This document shows positions 18,783-26,598 of a stretch of DNA of 64,000 bases, one piece after another (position 1 is the stretch's first letter; every line of letters begins with the position of its first letter). The notes under the pieces are model-generated. The model saw nothing but the letters and a program-made list of their open reading frames with translations. It searched no databases and was not told the origin of the DNA. The position numbers were made by a program, and so were the translations under genes. Source of the stretch: Bacteroidota bacterium (lineage in GTDB: Bacteria; Bacteroidota; Bacteroidia; Flavobacteriales; Weeksellaceae); assembly GCA_018266955.1 (NCBI GenBank), contig JAFDZI010000021.1, positions 1 through 64,000 on the forward strand. The letters are read 5' to 3'.

Positions 18783-20186
18783 ATGTCACAGTTTGATGTT
18801 ACCGTTATCGGTTCTGGTCCTGGTGGATATGTTGCTGCCATTAGAGCGGCTCAATTAGGTTTCAAAACAGCAATAATCGAGAAATACGCTACCATGGGAG
18901 GAACTTGCCTCAATGTAGGATGTATCCCTTCCAAAGCGTTATTGGATAGCTCTGAGCATTTTGAAAAAGCAAAACATGAATTTGCTGATTACGGAATCAT
19001 CATCAACGAGCCATCTGTTGATTTGTCCAAAATGATTGCCAGAAAAGATGCAGTAGTAGAGCAAACAACAAAAGGAATTAGCTTTTTGATGGACAAAAAT
19101 AAAGTTACTGTTTTCCAAGGGGTAGGAAGTTTTGAAACGGCTACTTCTGTAAAAATTACTAAAGAAGACGGTACTTCAGAAATCATCGAATCTAAATATA
19201 CCATTATTGCAACAGGTTCCAAACCTTCCTCTTTACCTTTCATTAATTTAGATAAAGAAAGAGTCATTACTTCTACCGAAGCTTTAAAATTAAAGGAAGT
19301 TCCAAAACATTTATTGGTTATTGGAGGTGGTGTTATTGGTCTTGAATTGGGTTCTGTTTACAAAAGACTTGGAGCTGATGTTACCGTAATCGAATTTATG
19401 GATAAAATTATTCCGGGAATGGATGGTGCTTTGTCTAAAGAACTTCAAAAAGTGTTGAAAAAACAAGGAATGAAGTTCGAACTCTCTACGGCGGTTTCTG
19501 CTGTGGAAAGAAACGGAGATACTGTAAAAGTAACGGCCAAAAATAAAAAAGGCGAAGAAGTAACTTTTGAAGGGGATTATTGTTTGGTGTCAGTAGGAAG
19601 AAAACCTTTTACAGACGGCTTAGGTCTAGAAAAAGTAGGGGTTGAATTAGACGAAAGAGGTAGAGTAAAAACCAACGATCATTTGCAAACCAATATTGCC
19701 AACATCTATGCCATTGGAGATGTAGTGAAAGGTGCCATGCTAGCACACAAAGCCGAAGAAGAAGGAGTATTTGTGGTAGAATCTTTAGCAGGACAAAAAC
19801 CACACATCAACTATAACCTAATTCCTGGTGTAGTATATACTTGGCCTGAAGTTGCAGGTGTAGGTAAAACCGAAGAACAACTGAAAGCGGAAGGAGTAGC
19901 CTACAAAGTGGGGAATTTCCCAATGAGAGCTCTAGGAAGAAGCCGTGCTTCTGGTGATACCGATGGGTTTGTGAAAATATTGGCTGATGAAAAAACGGAT
20001 GAAATTTTAGGATTCCATATCATTGGAGCCAGAGCTGCCGATTTAATCGCCGAAGGTGTAACGGCTATGGAGTTCCGTGCGAGTGCAGAAGACCTTACCC
20101 GTATGTCTCATGCACACCCTACTTATGCAGAAGCCATTAAAGAAGCTTGCTTGGATGCTACTGGCAAAAGAGCAATACATATGTAA
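18783..20186 (+). CDS. lpdA: Dihydrolipoyl dehydrogenase (E3)
   Basis: 467 residues. This flavoprotein reoxidises dihydrolipoamide in 2-oxoacid dehydrogenase and glycine cleavage complexes with NAD+. The FAD loop GSGPGGY (10-16), redox disulfide GGTCLNVGCIPSK (about 38-50), NAD loop GGGVIGLELG and catalytic HAHPTYAEA (His/Glu near the C-terminus) are all intact. There is no E1 or E2 gene beside it, so it probably serves several complexes, including the glycine cleavage system whose T protein is encoded at 49203-50285. Confidence 0.97.
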   Translation: MSQFDVTVIGSGPGGYVAAIRAAQLGFKTAIIEKYATMGGTCLNVGCIPSKALLDSSEHFEKAKHEFADYGIIINEPSVDLSKMIARKDAVVEQTTKGISFLMDKNKVTVFQGVGSFETATSVKITKEDGTSEIIESKYTIIATGSKPSSLPFINLDKERVITSTEALKLKEVPKHLLVIGGGVIGLELGSVYKRLGADVTVIEFMDKIIPGMDGALSKELQKVLKKQGMKFELSTAVSAVERNGDTVKVTAKNKKGEEVTFEGDYCLVSVGRKPFTDGLGLEKVGVELDERGRVKTNDHLQTNIANIYAIGDVVKGAMLAHKAEEEGVFVVESLAGQKPHINYNLIPGVVYTWPEVAGVGKTEEQLKAEGVAYKVGNFPMRALGRSRASGDTDGFVKILADEKTDEILGFHIIGARAADLIAEGVTAMEFRASAEDLTRMSHAHPTYAEAIKEACLDATGKRAIHM

Positions 20187-20210
20187 TATAATTTTTGTAG
20201 TATATATAGT

Positions 20211-20239
20211 AAAGGAGCAATTGTTTGCTCCTTTTTTTT
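20211..20239 (+). terminator. Terminator of lpdA
   Basis: AAAGGAGCAA (20211-20220) pairs with TTGCTCCTTT (20225-20234 approximately) and runs into a T-tract of eight. Confidence 0.85.
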
Positions 20240-20304
20240 GTAAATGTTTGATGAAAAGTTATTTGTGTTGAAAAATTGATTATTTTTGATTAAAATTTTA
20301 AATC

Positions 20305-21297
20305 ATGAAAATAAATTTATTTTTTACGCTAACATTGGGTACATTGGCAATGGCACAAACGACCATTACCAAAGCGTTTAATGATCCCGTTGCAGGAAAT
20401 ACCATCAATAACCAACAAGTAGTAGGAACAGTAAATAATACACCAAGCGGTGCAGGAGTTACTTATGATAATTCCACACTAACCGGTGGGCCTACCGCAG
20501 CAACCACTTATGTTACACCTTCAGCATCAGAAATTGTTTCTTACCCTGGATCTACTTTAAAATCAACCGATGGAGTTAATACAACTTTCTTTAAACAATC
20601 TGCCACCAAATTAGAAATTACAGGCATGGTTACCACTCAAGGAACTTTGAATTTTAATGCAGATAATGCTACGGCTATGTCTTACCCTTTGGCTTTTGGA
20701 AATACAGTGAATGATAATGTGAAAGGAACTTTTACTTCTACAGCTGCTAGTGGCCTTATTAAAGGAACGATAGCAATAAATGCAGATGCAAACGGTACCT
20801 TATTGCTTGGAGGTAATACTTATACCAACATCCTAAGAGTGAAAATTACACAAAATCTTAATCTTTACCAAAGCTCGGATACTTTCTACACTTTCCCGAT
20901 CGGTTCAATTACAGGGACTACCTATCAATATTATAATGGATCTTCAAAATTTCCTTTGTTGAGTTTTGTAACCGGAAATATCAGTGTTCCGTTACTCAGC
21001 ATCAACCAAAGTACTACCGAAGCTGTTGCCCAAAGCTTTACTTTTCTTGGAACGAAAGATATTCAGTTTAAAGAAGAGGTAAAAGTTTATCCAAATCCAG
21101 CATTGGACTTTATCAAAATTCAAGATGTTGAACATATTTATAATAAAGTAAACATTTTTTCTTTGGATGGTAAAATAGTAAGAAGCATGGATATTCGAAA
21201 CAACGAAATTCCTGTTGCCGACTTGCAAACAGGAACTTATCTGATGGAAATGATTGGTAAGAATACAACGAAAAAAATAAAATTTATCAAAAATTAA
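20305..21297 (+). CDS. Secreted protein with type IX secretion sorting domain
   Basis: 330 residues. An N-terminal signal peptide (cleavage near LAMAQ, residue 18) is followed by a Thr/Asn-rich beta-strand region of unknown function. The C-terminal type-A T9SS sorting domain spans about 258-330: it begins VKVYPNPALDFIKI, continues VNIFSLDGKIVRS and ends TGTYLMEMIGKN. The domain marks cargo for secretion across the outer membrane by the Por machinery, one component of which (PorT) is encoded at 58290. The passenger part is not recognised; low sequence complexity suggests an adhesin-like or structural surface protein. Confidence 0.88.
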   Translation: MKINLFFTLTLGTLAMAQTTITKAFNDPVAGNTINNQQVVGTVNNTPSGAGVTYDNSTLTGGPTAATTYVTPSASEIVSYPGSTLKSTDGVNTTFFKQSATKLEITGMVTTQGTLNFNADNATAMSYPLAFGNTVNDNVKGTFTSTAASGLIKGTIAINADANGTLLLGGNTYTNILRVKITQNLNLYQSSDTFYTFPIGSITGTTYQYYNGSSKFPLLSFVTGNISVPLLSINQSTTEAVAQSFTFLGTKDIQFKEEVKVYPNPALDFIKIQDVEHIYNKVNIFSLDGKIVRSMDIRNNEIPVADLQTGTYLMEMIGKNTTKKIKFIKN

Positions 21298-21305
21298 TTC
21301 TATAT

Positions 21306-21332
21306 AAGCGATTGTCCACAATCGCTTTTTGT
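21306..21332 (+). terminator. Terminator of the T9SS cargo gene
   Basis: AAGCGATTGT (21306-21315) pairs with ACAATCGCTT (21318-21327), a perfect 10-bp stem with a 2-nt loop, followed by a T-run. Confidence 0.85.
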
Positions 21333-21363
21333 TTTCTGCAAAGCAACTTTCAATTTATCTCAC

Positions 21364-21371
21364 TATCTTTG
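21364..21371 (+). promoter_or_regulatory. -7 box of the CvfB-like gene
   Basis: TATCTTTG matches TAnnTTTG and lies 60 nt before the start codon. A TTG at the standard distance is lacking, so this is a half-site call. Confidence 0.4.
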
Positions 21372-21431
21372 CCCACTCCAAAACCCAACTTCAGAAAAGT
21401 GTGTATTTGGATTAATATATAAATACCCAAT

Positions 21432-22256
21432 ATGGAACTAGGAAAAATCCAAAATGTAACGATAAAAGAAAAAAATAATTCTGGTTTTATTTTAACAGAT
21501 GACCAACAAGACCAATGTTTTATTCCTAAAATTTTTGCTGAGGACGATTGGGAATTGGGTAAAGAAATAGAAGTTTTTGTATATCAAGATGATGGTGTAC
21601 TAAAAGCAACTACCGAAACGCCCTATGCTCAAGTAGGAGAATTTGCGGTACTTAAATGTATTCAGAACTTACCTTCCGGTGCTTTTATGGATTGGGGCGT
21701 TATCAAAGATTTATTTGTTCCTTACAAAGAACAAAAAGGAAAAATGCAAGAAAGCAAACGATATATGGTTTATGTTTATGTTGATGATAAAACCGGACTC
21801 ATTACAGGAACTACCAAATTCAAAAGAAATCCACAATACGAAAATTTACCCTATAAAAAAGGAGATAAAGTTGATCTGATGATGGTAGGACAAAGCGAAT
21901 TGGGCTGGAATGTAATTATCGATAAAAAATACATCGGCTTGGTATATGAATCGGATGTTTATAAAAAACTTTATCCATTGTCCGAGGAAGTGGGCTATAT
22001 AAAAACCATTCGCGAAGATGGGAAAATAGATGTTTCACTACAACCCGAAGGCTTCGAAAATATTGATGAATTTAGAAAAATGGTACTGGATAAACTTACA
22101 GAAAACTACGGATTACTCTATCTCTCCGATAAATCTACTCCCGAAGAAATTAAAGAGGAACTGGGAATGAGTAAAAAGAATTTTAAGAAGGCCATTGGTG
22201 GTTTGTATAAAGACCAGATGATAGAAATTTTAGAAGATAAAATAAGATTGAAATAA
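21432..22256 (+). CDS. S1-domain RNA-binding protein, CvfB/YitL family
   Basis: 274 residues with successive S1-like OB folds (about 1-60, 65-135 and 145-215; the middle one contains FMDWGVIKDLFVPYKEQ) and a C-terminal winged-helix segment ending IGGLYKDQMIEILEDKIRLK. This is the CvfB/YitL layout; family members bind RNA and influence virulence-factor and stress expression. The specific RNA targets are unknown. It forms a single-gene unit ending at a terminator shared with the convergent zinc-ribbon gene. Confidence 0.88.
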   Translation: MELGKIQNVTIKEKNNSGFILTDDQQDQCFIPKIFAEDDWELGKEIEVFVYQDDGVLKATTETPYAQVGEFAVLKCIQNLPSGAFMDWGVIKDLFVPYKEQKGKMQESKRYMVYVYVDDKTGLITGTTKFKRNPQYENLPYKKGDKVDLMMVGQSELGWNVIIDKKYIGLVYESDVYKKLYPLSEEVGYIKTIREDGKIDVSLQPEGFENIDEFRKMVLDKLTENYGLLYLSDKSTPEEIKEELGMSKKNFKKAIGGLYKDQMIEILEDKIRLK

Positions 22257-22258
22257 GA

Positions 22259-22287
22259 AAATGAGCAGTTTTTACTGCTCATTTTTT
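22259..22287. terminator. Bidirectional terminator overlapping the zinc-ribbon stop codon
   Basis: A 9-bp perfect stem, ATGAGCAGT (22261-22269) with ACTGCTCAT (22274-22282), is flanked by A-rich and T-rich tracts. The stop codon of the minus-strand gene (22274-22272) lies in the loop and arm, so one hairpin ends both convergent genes. Confidence 0.8.
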
Positions 22288-22619
22288 ACGATTAGTACCC
22301 AATCGTTCTCCAATAATTTGTACCCAATATCATATAAAAATCGATACTCGGATCCGTTTTTGTAAGTTTTTAGATGGGTAATGTATTCAAAGTTGAAACC
22401 CAAGGATTTCAGATGGCTTTGCGTGTTTTTATGCTTTCCTTCCACAAAATTTAATGCTGAAAGAATTCGGTAATTATTCCTTAACTTATGGTGTATCATA
22501 CGCATAAGGTTGCTTTGGTCGCTATTGGCTTTATTGTTGTAAGCATTTCTACAACCATCATTACAGAATTTTTTGTCACTTCGCCCTATGATGGGGTCAC
22601 CACATTCCAAGCAATTCAT
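22272..22619 (-). CDS. Small zinc-ribbon protein
   Basis: 115 residues from ATG at 22619; a TTG six codons upstream would only add MNKIQI and is less likely. The N-terminus carries a compact Cys4 knuckle, CLECGDPI...KKFCNDGCRNAYNN (Cys at about 3, 6, 18 and 22), like DUF2116/TRASH-type ribbons. The remaining helical-plus-strand part is unassigned. The ribbon probably binds one zinc ion; DNA, RNA or protein binding cannot be distinguished. It is a single gene convergent with the CvfB-like gene. Confidence 0.75.
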   Translation of the reverse strand: MNCLECGDPIIGRSDKKFCNDGCRNAYNNKANSDQSNLMRMIHHKLRNNYRILSALNFVEGKHKNTQSHLKSLGFNFEYITHLKTYKNGSEYRFLYDIGYKLLENDWVLIVKNEQ

Positions 22620-22714
22620 AATTTGTATTTTATTCAAATTTAGTCATTTAAGCGAAATACAAAAAAAAATACTCCGAAAAAACGAAGTATTAGTAAGTTG
22701 ATCAAAAAAAAACT

Positions 22715-23155
22715 TTAGTTTTTCTTGAGAGCATCTCTGATTTCCATAAGTAATTGATCGGTAGAGGAGGGTTCTGCAGGTGCAGGTGCTTCTTCCACTT
22801 TTTCTTTTTTCATTTTATTAATTCCTTTTACAAGTATAAATACCACCATTGCTAACAATAAGAAATTAATCCCTACGGTAATGAAATTACCATAAGCAAA
22901 AATACTTACACCATCTATTTTTCTTGCATTTTCCAAAGTCATGCCATCGGTAACTTTATTGTTAGGATCTGCCAAAACCATATATAAACTACTGAAATCT
23001 GGCTTACCAACTATAGCACCTACTATTGGCATAATAAGATCATCTACAATACTGGTCACAATTTTACCAAAAGCCCCACCAATAATTACACCAATTGCCA
23101 AGTCCAGTGCATTTCCTTTGATGGCAAACTCTTTAAATTCTTTAATAATACTCAT
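22715..23155 (-). CDS. mscL: Large-conductance mechanosensitive channel
   Basis: 146 residues. Two membrane helices are visible: TM1 includes [20 protein letters not shown] (about 16-35) and TM2 includes [19 protein letters not shown] (about 91-109). A charged amphipathic C-terminal tail follows. The N-terminal [13 protein letters not shown] helix is typical. The homopentameric channel releases solutes on hypo-osmotic shock. The length is usual for the family. Confidence 0.95.
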   Translation of the reverse strand: MSIIKEFKEFAIKGNALDLAIGVIIGGAFGKIVTSIVDDLIMPIVGAIVGKPDFSSLYMVLADPNNKVTDGMTLENARKIDGVSIFAYGNFITVGINFLLLAMVVFILVKGINKMKKEKVEEAPAPAEPSSTDQLLMEIRDALKKN

Positions 23156-23228
23156 AGTTTAAATTTTTGTGTTTATATTATAGCAAATGTAATTTTTTTT
23201 AAATCAATTCAAAAATATTTAAAATAAA

Positions 23229-23264
23229 AAAGACACTTTTTGAAAATTAACAAAAAGTGTCTTT
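23229..23264 (-). terminator. Terminator of lgt
   Basis: A 14-bp perfect stem, AAAGACACTTTTTG (23229-23242) with CAAAAAGTGTCTTT (23251-23264), lies 21 nt beyond the lgt stop on the minus strand. The flanking A-run at 23221-23230 supplies the U-tract. Confidence 0.8.
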
Positions 23265-23284
23265 AAATTTTCTAAGAAAAATAA

Positions 23285-24157
23285 TTAATCCATTTTCTCG
23301 TTTTCTTCTTCAGAAATTTGTCTGTTTTTTGCGGAAATCAGAATGATAAACCCTGCAATCATGAATGGAATCGAAAGGATTTGTCCAGTGTTCAGTCCTG
23401 CAAATGATATGAACTCATCTCCTTGAGGCTCCTTGAGGAATTCTACAAAAAAACGAATCGCCCAAAGTACAATAAAGAAAAATCCGAACAACCACCCTTG
23501 CTCATATTTTTTGTTGGTTTTTCTGTACAAATACCAAAGAACGATGAAAAGAGCAAAATAACCAAATGCTTCGAATAGTTGGGTAGGATATCGAGGGACA
23601 ATTGCTCCGTATTCTGAACTTTGTTGCGGAAACAATATCGCAAATGCAGACCCTTCAGGCGCTGGTTTGCCTATGATTTCCGAATTGAAAAAATTACCAA
23701 TTCGTACAAATGCTCCGCCTAATGCAACCACAATACCCAAACGATCATAGACCCAAAACGGACTTTTTCTAATGATTTTGTACGAGTAATATAAAGTGGT
23801 AAGTATAATGGCAATGGTAGCCCCATGGCTTGCCAAGCCCGAAAACCCAGTGAATTTGAACTCTGGTTGGGTTTGTATCGGTAAGAAAACCGACCAAAAA
23901 TCTTGTCGGAAAAGCTCCGGTTGATAAAATAAGACATGTCCCATTCGGGCACCCAAAATTGTTCCTAGTAATGTCCAAGTAAATAAAGGTTCTAGGTATT
24001 TTTGGTTCACATGGTCTATTTTGAAAATTTTAGTCATTAATAAATAACCAAAACCGAATGCGAAAATAAACATCAAACTGTAAAAATGCAATGTAAAAGG
24101 TCCTAGCTCTATTCCCTTGCTAGGATCCCAAGTAAAGTATAAAAGTGTTTGTAGCAT
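23285..24157 (-). CDS. lgt: Prolipoprotein diacylglyceryl transferase
   Basis: 290 residues and seven membrane helices. It transfers diacylglycerol from phosphatidylglycerol to the lipobox cysteine of prolipoproteins, the first step of lipoprotein maturation. The signature GARMGHVLFYQPE (about 70-82; conserved Arg and His) and the Lgt-typical RIGNFFNSEIIGKP (about 152-165, in place of RIGNFINGELWGR) are present. A substrate candidate in the window is the lipoprotein at 51275-51904. It probably shares a transcript with yidD, 14 nt upstream. Confidence 0.95.
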   Translation of the reverse strand: MLQTLLYFTWDPSKGIELGPFTLHFYSLMFIFAFGFGYLLMTKIFKIDHVNQKYLEPLFTWTLLGTILGARMGHVLFYQPELFRQDFWSVFLPIQTQPEFKFTGFSGLASHGATIAIILTTLYYSYKIIRKSPFWVYDRLGIVVALGGAFVRIGNFFNSEIIGKPAPEGSAFAILFPQQSSEYGAIVPRYPTQLFEAFGYFALFIVLWYLYRKTNKKYEQGWLFGFFFIVLWAIRFFVEFLKEPQGDEFISFAGLNTGQILSIPFMIAGFIILISAKNRQISEEENEKMD

Positions 24158-24171
24158 ATTTTTTATTGTAA

Positions 24172-24447
24172 TTAATCATTATGATGGCATTTCGGGGGTA
24201 CCGGATCATAGCCACTTCCGCCCCAAGGGTGACAACGCATTATTCTCTTCACGCCCAAATAAAATCCCTTCACTAAACCATGTACTTGCAATGCCTCTAT
24301 CATATAATGAGAACAAGTAGGCTGGTAACGACAATTTTTAGGAAGCAATGGCGAGATAAACCATTGGTAAAATCGTATGAGGACTACCAACGGAAAGGTA
24401 ATTATAATATGAATTGTCTTTTTCAAATCTTTGCAAAAATAGAACAT
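24172..24447 (-). CDS. yidD: Membrane protein insertion efficiency factor YidD
   Basis: 91 residues from the ATG at 24447. An upstream ATG at 24495 would add 16 hydrophobic residues and overlap the repeat module at 24487, so the shorter form is preferred. The family core [20 protein letters not shown], then [11 protein letters not shown] and [13 protein letters not shown], is intact with its conserved cysteines. YidD is a small peripheral inner-membrane protein that assists YidC-dependent insertion. It lies just upstream of lgt on the same strand; usually it neighbours yidC/rnpA, which are not here. Confidence 0.9.
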   Translation of the reverse strand: MFYFCKDLKKTIHIIITFPLVVLIRFYQWFISPLLPKNCRYQPTCSHYMIEALQVHGLVKGFYLGVKRIMRCHPWGGSGYDPVPPKCHHND

Positions 24448-24486
24448 AATGTAGTATATTAGCAATTTAATCTTAAAAAAATATGC

Positions 24487-24643
24487 AATCGCCACTTACA
24501 AGTTTTTGCATTTAATTAATAATCATCGACTCCAATTTAGAAATGAAAAAATGAAGATAAACACCGATGAAAATTGGCAATTGACTTCGTCGAACCACTT
24601 CGTAAGTTTTCCATAGGAACATTAAAAAACAATTAAAAACTGA
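24487..24643 (+). repeat. Dispersed pre-gene module, copy 1
   Basis: The first of four related segments in this window, each ending at a start codon. It shares TCGCCACT, AATAATCATCGACTCC, a TAAACACC-like tract and CGAACCACTTCG with copy 2 and is close to it over the whole length. It ends at the ATG of the 140-residue membrane protein (24644). Inside it CATCG and CGATG (24534-24538, 24564-24568) and CCAATTT/AAATTGG could pair. Confidence 0.8.
24581..24610 (+). promoter_or_regulatory. Putative promoter block in module copy 1
   Basis: TTG (24581-24583), 19 nt, then TAAGTTTT (24603-24610). The spacer contains the conserved dyad CGAA-CCAC-TTCG (24591-24602). The arrangement matches a Bacteroidota promoter with a degenerate -7 box, placed 33 nt before the ATG. 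Confidence 0.5.
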
Positions 24644-25066
24644 ATGAAAGTTAAATATTCAAAAAATCGCGTAATTTTTAATGCATTTATGGGTAGCCTT
24701 TGGGTTGTGCTAAAGACCAACCATTGGCTTTTTGGCGATCCTATGCGCTGGTCAGATTTTGCTTTGCTTGCCGTTGGATTTATGTTTATAACCATAGCAT
24801 TGAAGGAGTGGTTTAGCTTTTATTTCCAATACAACGAAGATTCCGTTACCTTATTTTCTTTCTGGGGACGACAAGACAAAACAATTTTCTTTAAAGACCT
24901 CATAGAAGTAAAATATTTCGGTGGCGACTACCAGTTTCGAACTTTAGACCAAAGAATTGTAATTTCCAAATCCCAAATGGACAAAAAAAGAAGACCCGAG
25001 TTTGAAGATTTTTTCCAAAAAGTAAAAGAACAATTCGACAACAGAGGAAGCCTGCAAGCTTTCTAG
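24644..25066 (+). CDS. Small membrane protein with PH-like C-terminal domain, function unknown
   Basis: 140 residues. Two hydrophobic segments lie near residues 8-25 and 38-57. The rest has alternating strands (SVTLFSFWGRQDKTIFFKDL, EVKYFGGDYQFRTLDQRI) ending in an amphipathic helix (EFEDFFQKVKEQF). This resembles bacterial PH-like membrane proteins, but no family is certain. It stands alone, with the dispersed module as its upstream region and a palindromic repeat just after it. Confidence 0.7.
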   Translation: MKVKYSKNRVIFNAFMGSLWVVLKTNHWLFGDPMRWSDFALLAVGFMFITIALKEWFSFYFQYNEDSVTLFSFWGRQDKTIFFKDLIEVKYFGGDYQFRTLDQRIVISKSQMDKKRRPEFEDFFQKVKEQFDNRGSLQAF

Positions 25067-25069
25067 TTT

Positions 25070-25180
25070 GGTTTTTGGGCGTGCCCCTCGCCATGCTTTT
25101 CCCGAGGCTAGGGTCGTGCTTTCCGTTGCAATCTTTTTGTTCGTTCCTCACAAAAAGGATTTCCACTACAATCACTCACG
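25070..25180. repeat. Flavobacterial palindromic repeat, copy A
   Basis: GC-richer than its surroundings, with CGTGCTTTCCGTTGCAATC, then CTTTTTGT facing ACAAAAAG as a hairpin, then GGATTTCCACTACAATC. The two TTTCC...CAATC blocks are direct repeats flanking the hairpin. A related copy lies at 50355-50450. Such elements are widespread between genes in Flavobacteriia. Confidence 0.65.
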
Positions 25181-25405
25181 CAAGACAATATGCAAATATT
25201 GAACTGACAGAAAAAAAAGACAGAACATTTGCCACCGAACAAATGGCACATTTTTTTTTCCCGACACACAAGCCAACGCTCCAAAAACCAAAAGAGCCAT
25301 TTTTCCCCACCGCTCGAATAGAGAAATTTTCAAACATTTTTTATCACGAAAAACGATATATTGAAAAATATAAATTAAATTTGTGACTTAACATCTTTAA
25401 AAGCA
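25181..25405 (+). promoter_or_regulatory. Upstream region of the restriction-modification island
   Basis: This spacer has an imperfect hairpin, TTTGCC (25229-25234) facing GGCA (25245-25248), followed by nine T residues, and a -7 box TAAATTTG at 25376-25383, 23 nt before the regulator gene. No TTG lies at the standard distance. Low GC and homopolymer runs distinguish it from the flanks. Confidence 0.4.
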
Positions 25406-25615
25406 ATGAACAGAATTAAAGAAGTACTTGAAGAAAAAGGAATTAAACAAACTTGGTTGGCTGAACAATTGGGAAAAAGCTATAATATGGTCAATGGTTA
25501 TGTTCAAAATCGACAGCAACCAAGACTTGAAGTACTGTACGAGATAGCGAATATTCTCCAAATTGACATTAAAGAACTTTTAAAAACGAACGAAGAAGTT
25601 TACAAATGCAAGTAG
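25406..25615 (+). CDS. XRE-family transcriptional regulator of the R-M island
   Basis: 69 residues, almost entirely one HTH_3/XRE domain: IKQTWLAEQLGKSYNMVNGY (about 14-33), then QPRLEVLYEIANILQIDIKE. Size and position fit a controller protein that times restriction-modification expression. Its stop codon (25613-25615) overlaps the next gene by 10 nt, so the two are translationally coupled. Whether it represses or activates cannot be told. Confidence 0.85.
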   Translation: MNRIKEVLEEKGIKQTWLAEQLGKSYNMVNGYVQNRQQPRLEVLYEIANILQIDIKELLKTNEEVYKCK

Positions 25616-26595
25616 TAATCGACATATTAGAAAATGAAATCATCGAGAAATATCCTGATATTCTCGAAATACTACTGCGTGACCAAACTACTCAAAAAAA
25701 CATCTTTTGGGCAACAGACAACTACGAACATTTAGGAGATTCATACAAATTCAATTCTGAAATTTTATTTAGTTCGATTACCGGAGAAAACGGCAATATC
25801 ATAATGCCGAGAGTGTACAAAGACAAAGTTTTACAACTTTCTCGTTCCAAAGAAATGGCAGAAGTTTTCACACCATCTTGGATTTGCAATGCTCAAAACA
25901 ATGCAGTGGACAATTCTTGGTTTGGTAGAGAAAACGTATTCAACAAAGAAATCTTATTAGAAAACGGGACTAAATCTTGGGAAACTACCAAAGAAAAAAT
26001 CTTTTTCCCAAAAGATAAAACTTGGCAAGATTATATTCTTGACACTCGATTAGAAATCACTTGTGGAGAAGCTCCCTATTTGGTTAGCAGATACGACACC
26101 ACAACAGGAGAATCTATTAACATCGAAAACCGAATCGGACTTTTAGACCGAAAACTTAGAGTAATAAATGAAAATGTAAATTCTGAAAAAGAATGGATAA
26201 ATGCCGTTGAAGTTGCCTACAAAAATATTTACGGTTTTGAATGGCAAGGCGACAGTTTGCTTTTGGCTCGTGAGGCGTTATTGATTACTTTTATTGAAAA
26301 CTTTACATACAAGTTTGAAACTGAACCCACTCTTGAAACCATCAAAAATATTGCACATATTATTTCTTGGAATATTTGGCAAATGGACGGATTAAAAGGA
26401 GTTATCCCTAATAGTTGCAAAGATGAAATCATAGAAACGGCAACGATTTTCGAAACCCAAACAGAAATCAGAAAATGTAAAGGTTGCGAAAAACAAGATT
26501 TGAAAAAGATAAAGTTCCACAACGGAATTTATTGCAATATTATGGACTGGGGAATTGAACAGCCTATACGGTTTATTGACCTTTTAGAAAAATAA
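25606..26595 (+). CDS. Methyltransferase-like subunit of the R-M island, no NPPY motif
   Basis: 329 residues. AEVFTPSWICNAQNN (about 84-98) resembles the motif X region of N6-adenine methyltransferases. LEITCGEAPYLVSRYD (about 148-163) looks like a degenerate S-adenosylmethionine motif I, and IYGFEWQGDSLLLAREALL like motifs II-III. No (N/D/S)PP(Y/F/W) catalytic tetrapeptide exists anywhere in the protein. A CxxC pair (RKCKGCEK) lies near residue 287. It probably acts as a partner of the large protein 3 nt downstream, for recognition, allostery or a diverged transferase role. The function is inferred from context. Confidence 0.65.
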   Translation: MQVVIDILENEIIEKYPDILEILLRDQTTQKNIFWATDNYEHLGDSYKFNSEILFSSITGENGNIIMPRVYKDKVLQLSRSKEMAEVFTPSWICNAQNNAVDNSWFGRENVFNKEILLENGTKSWETTKEKIFFPKDKTWQDYILDTRLEITCGEAPYLVSRYDTTTGESINIENRIGLLDRKLRVINENVNSEKEWINAVEVAYKNIYGFEWQGDSLLLAREALLITFIENFTYKFETEPTLETIKNIAHIISWNIWQMDGLKGVIPNSCKDEIIETATIFETQTEIRKCKGCEKQDLKKIKFHNGIYCNIMDWGIEQPIRFIDLLEK

Positions 26596-26598
26596 GGA

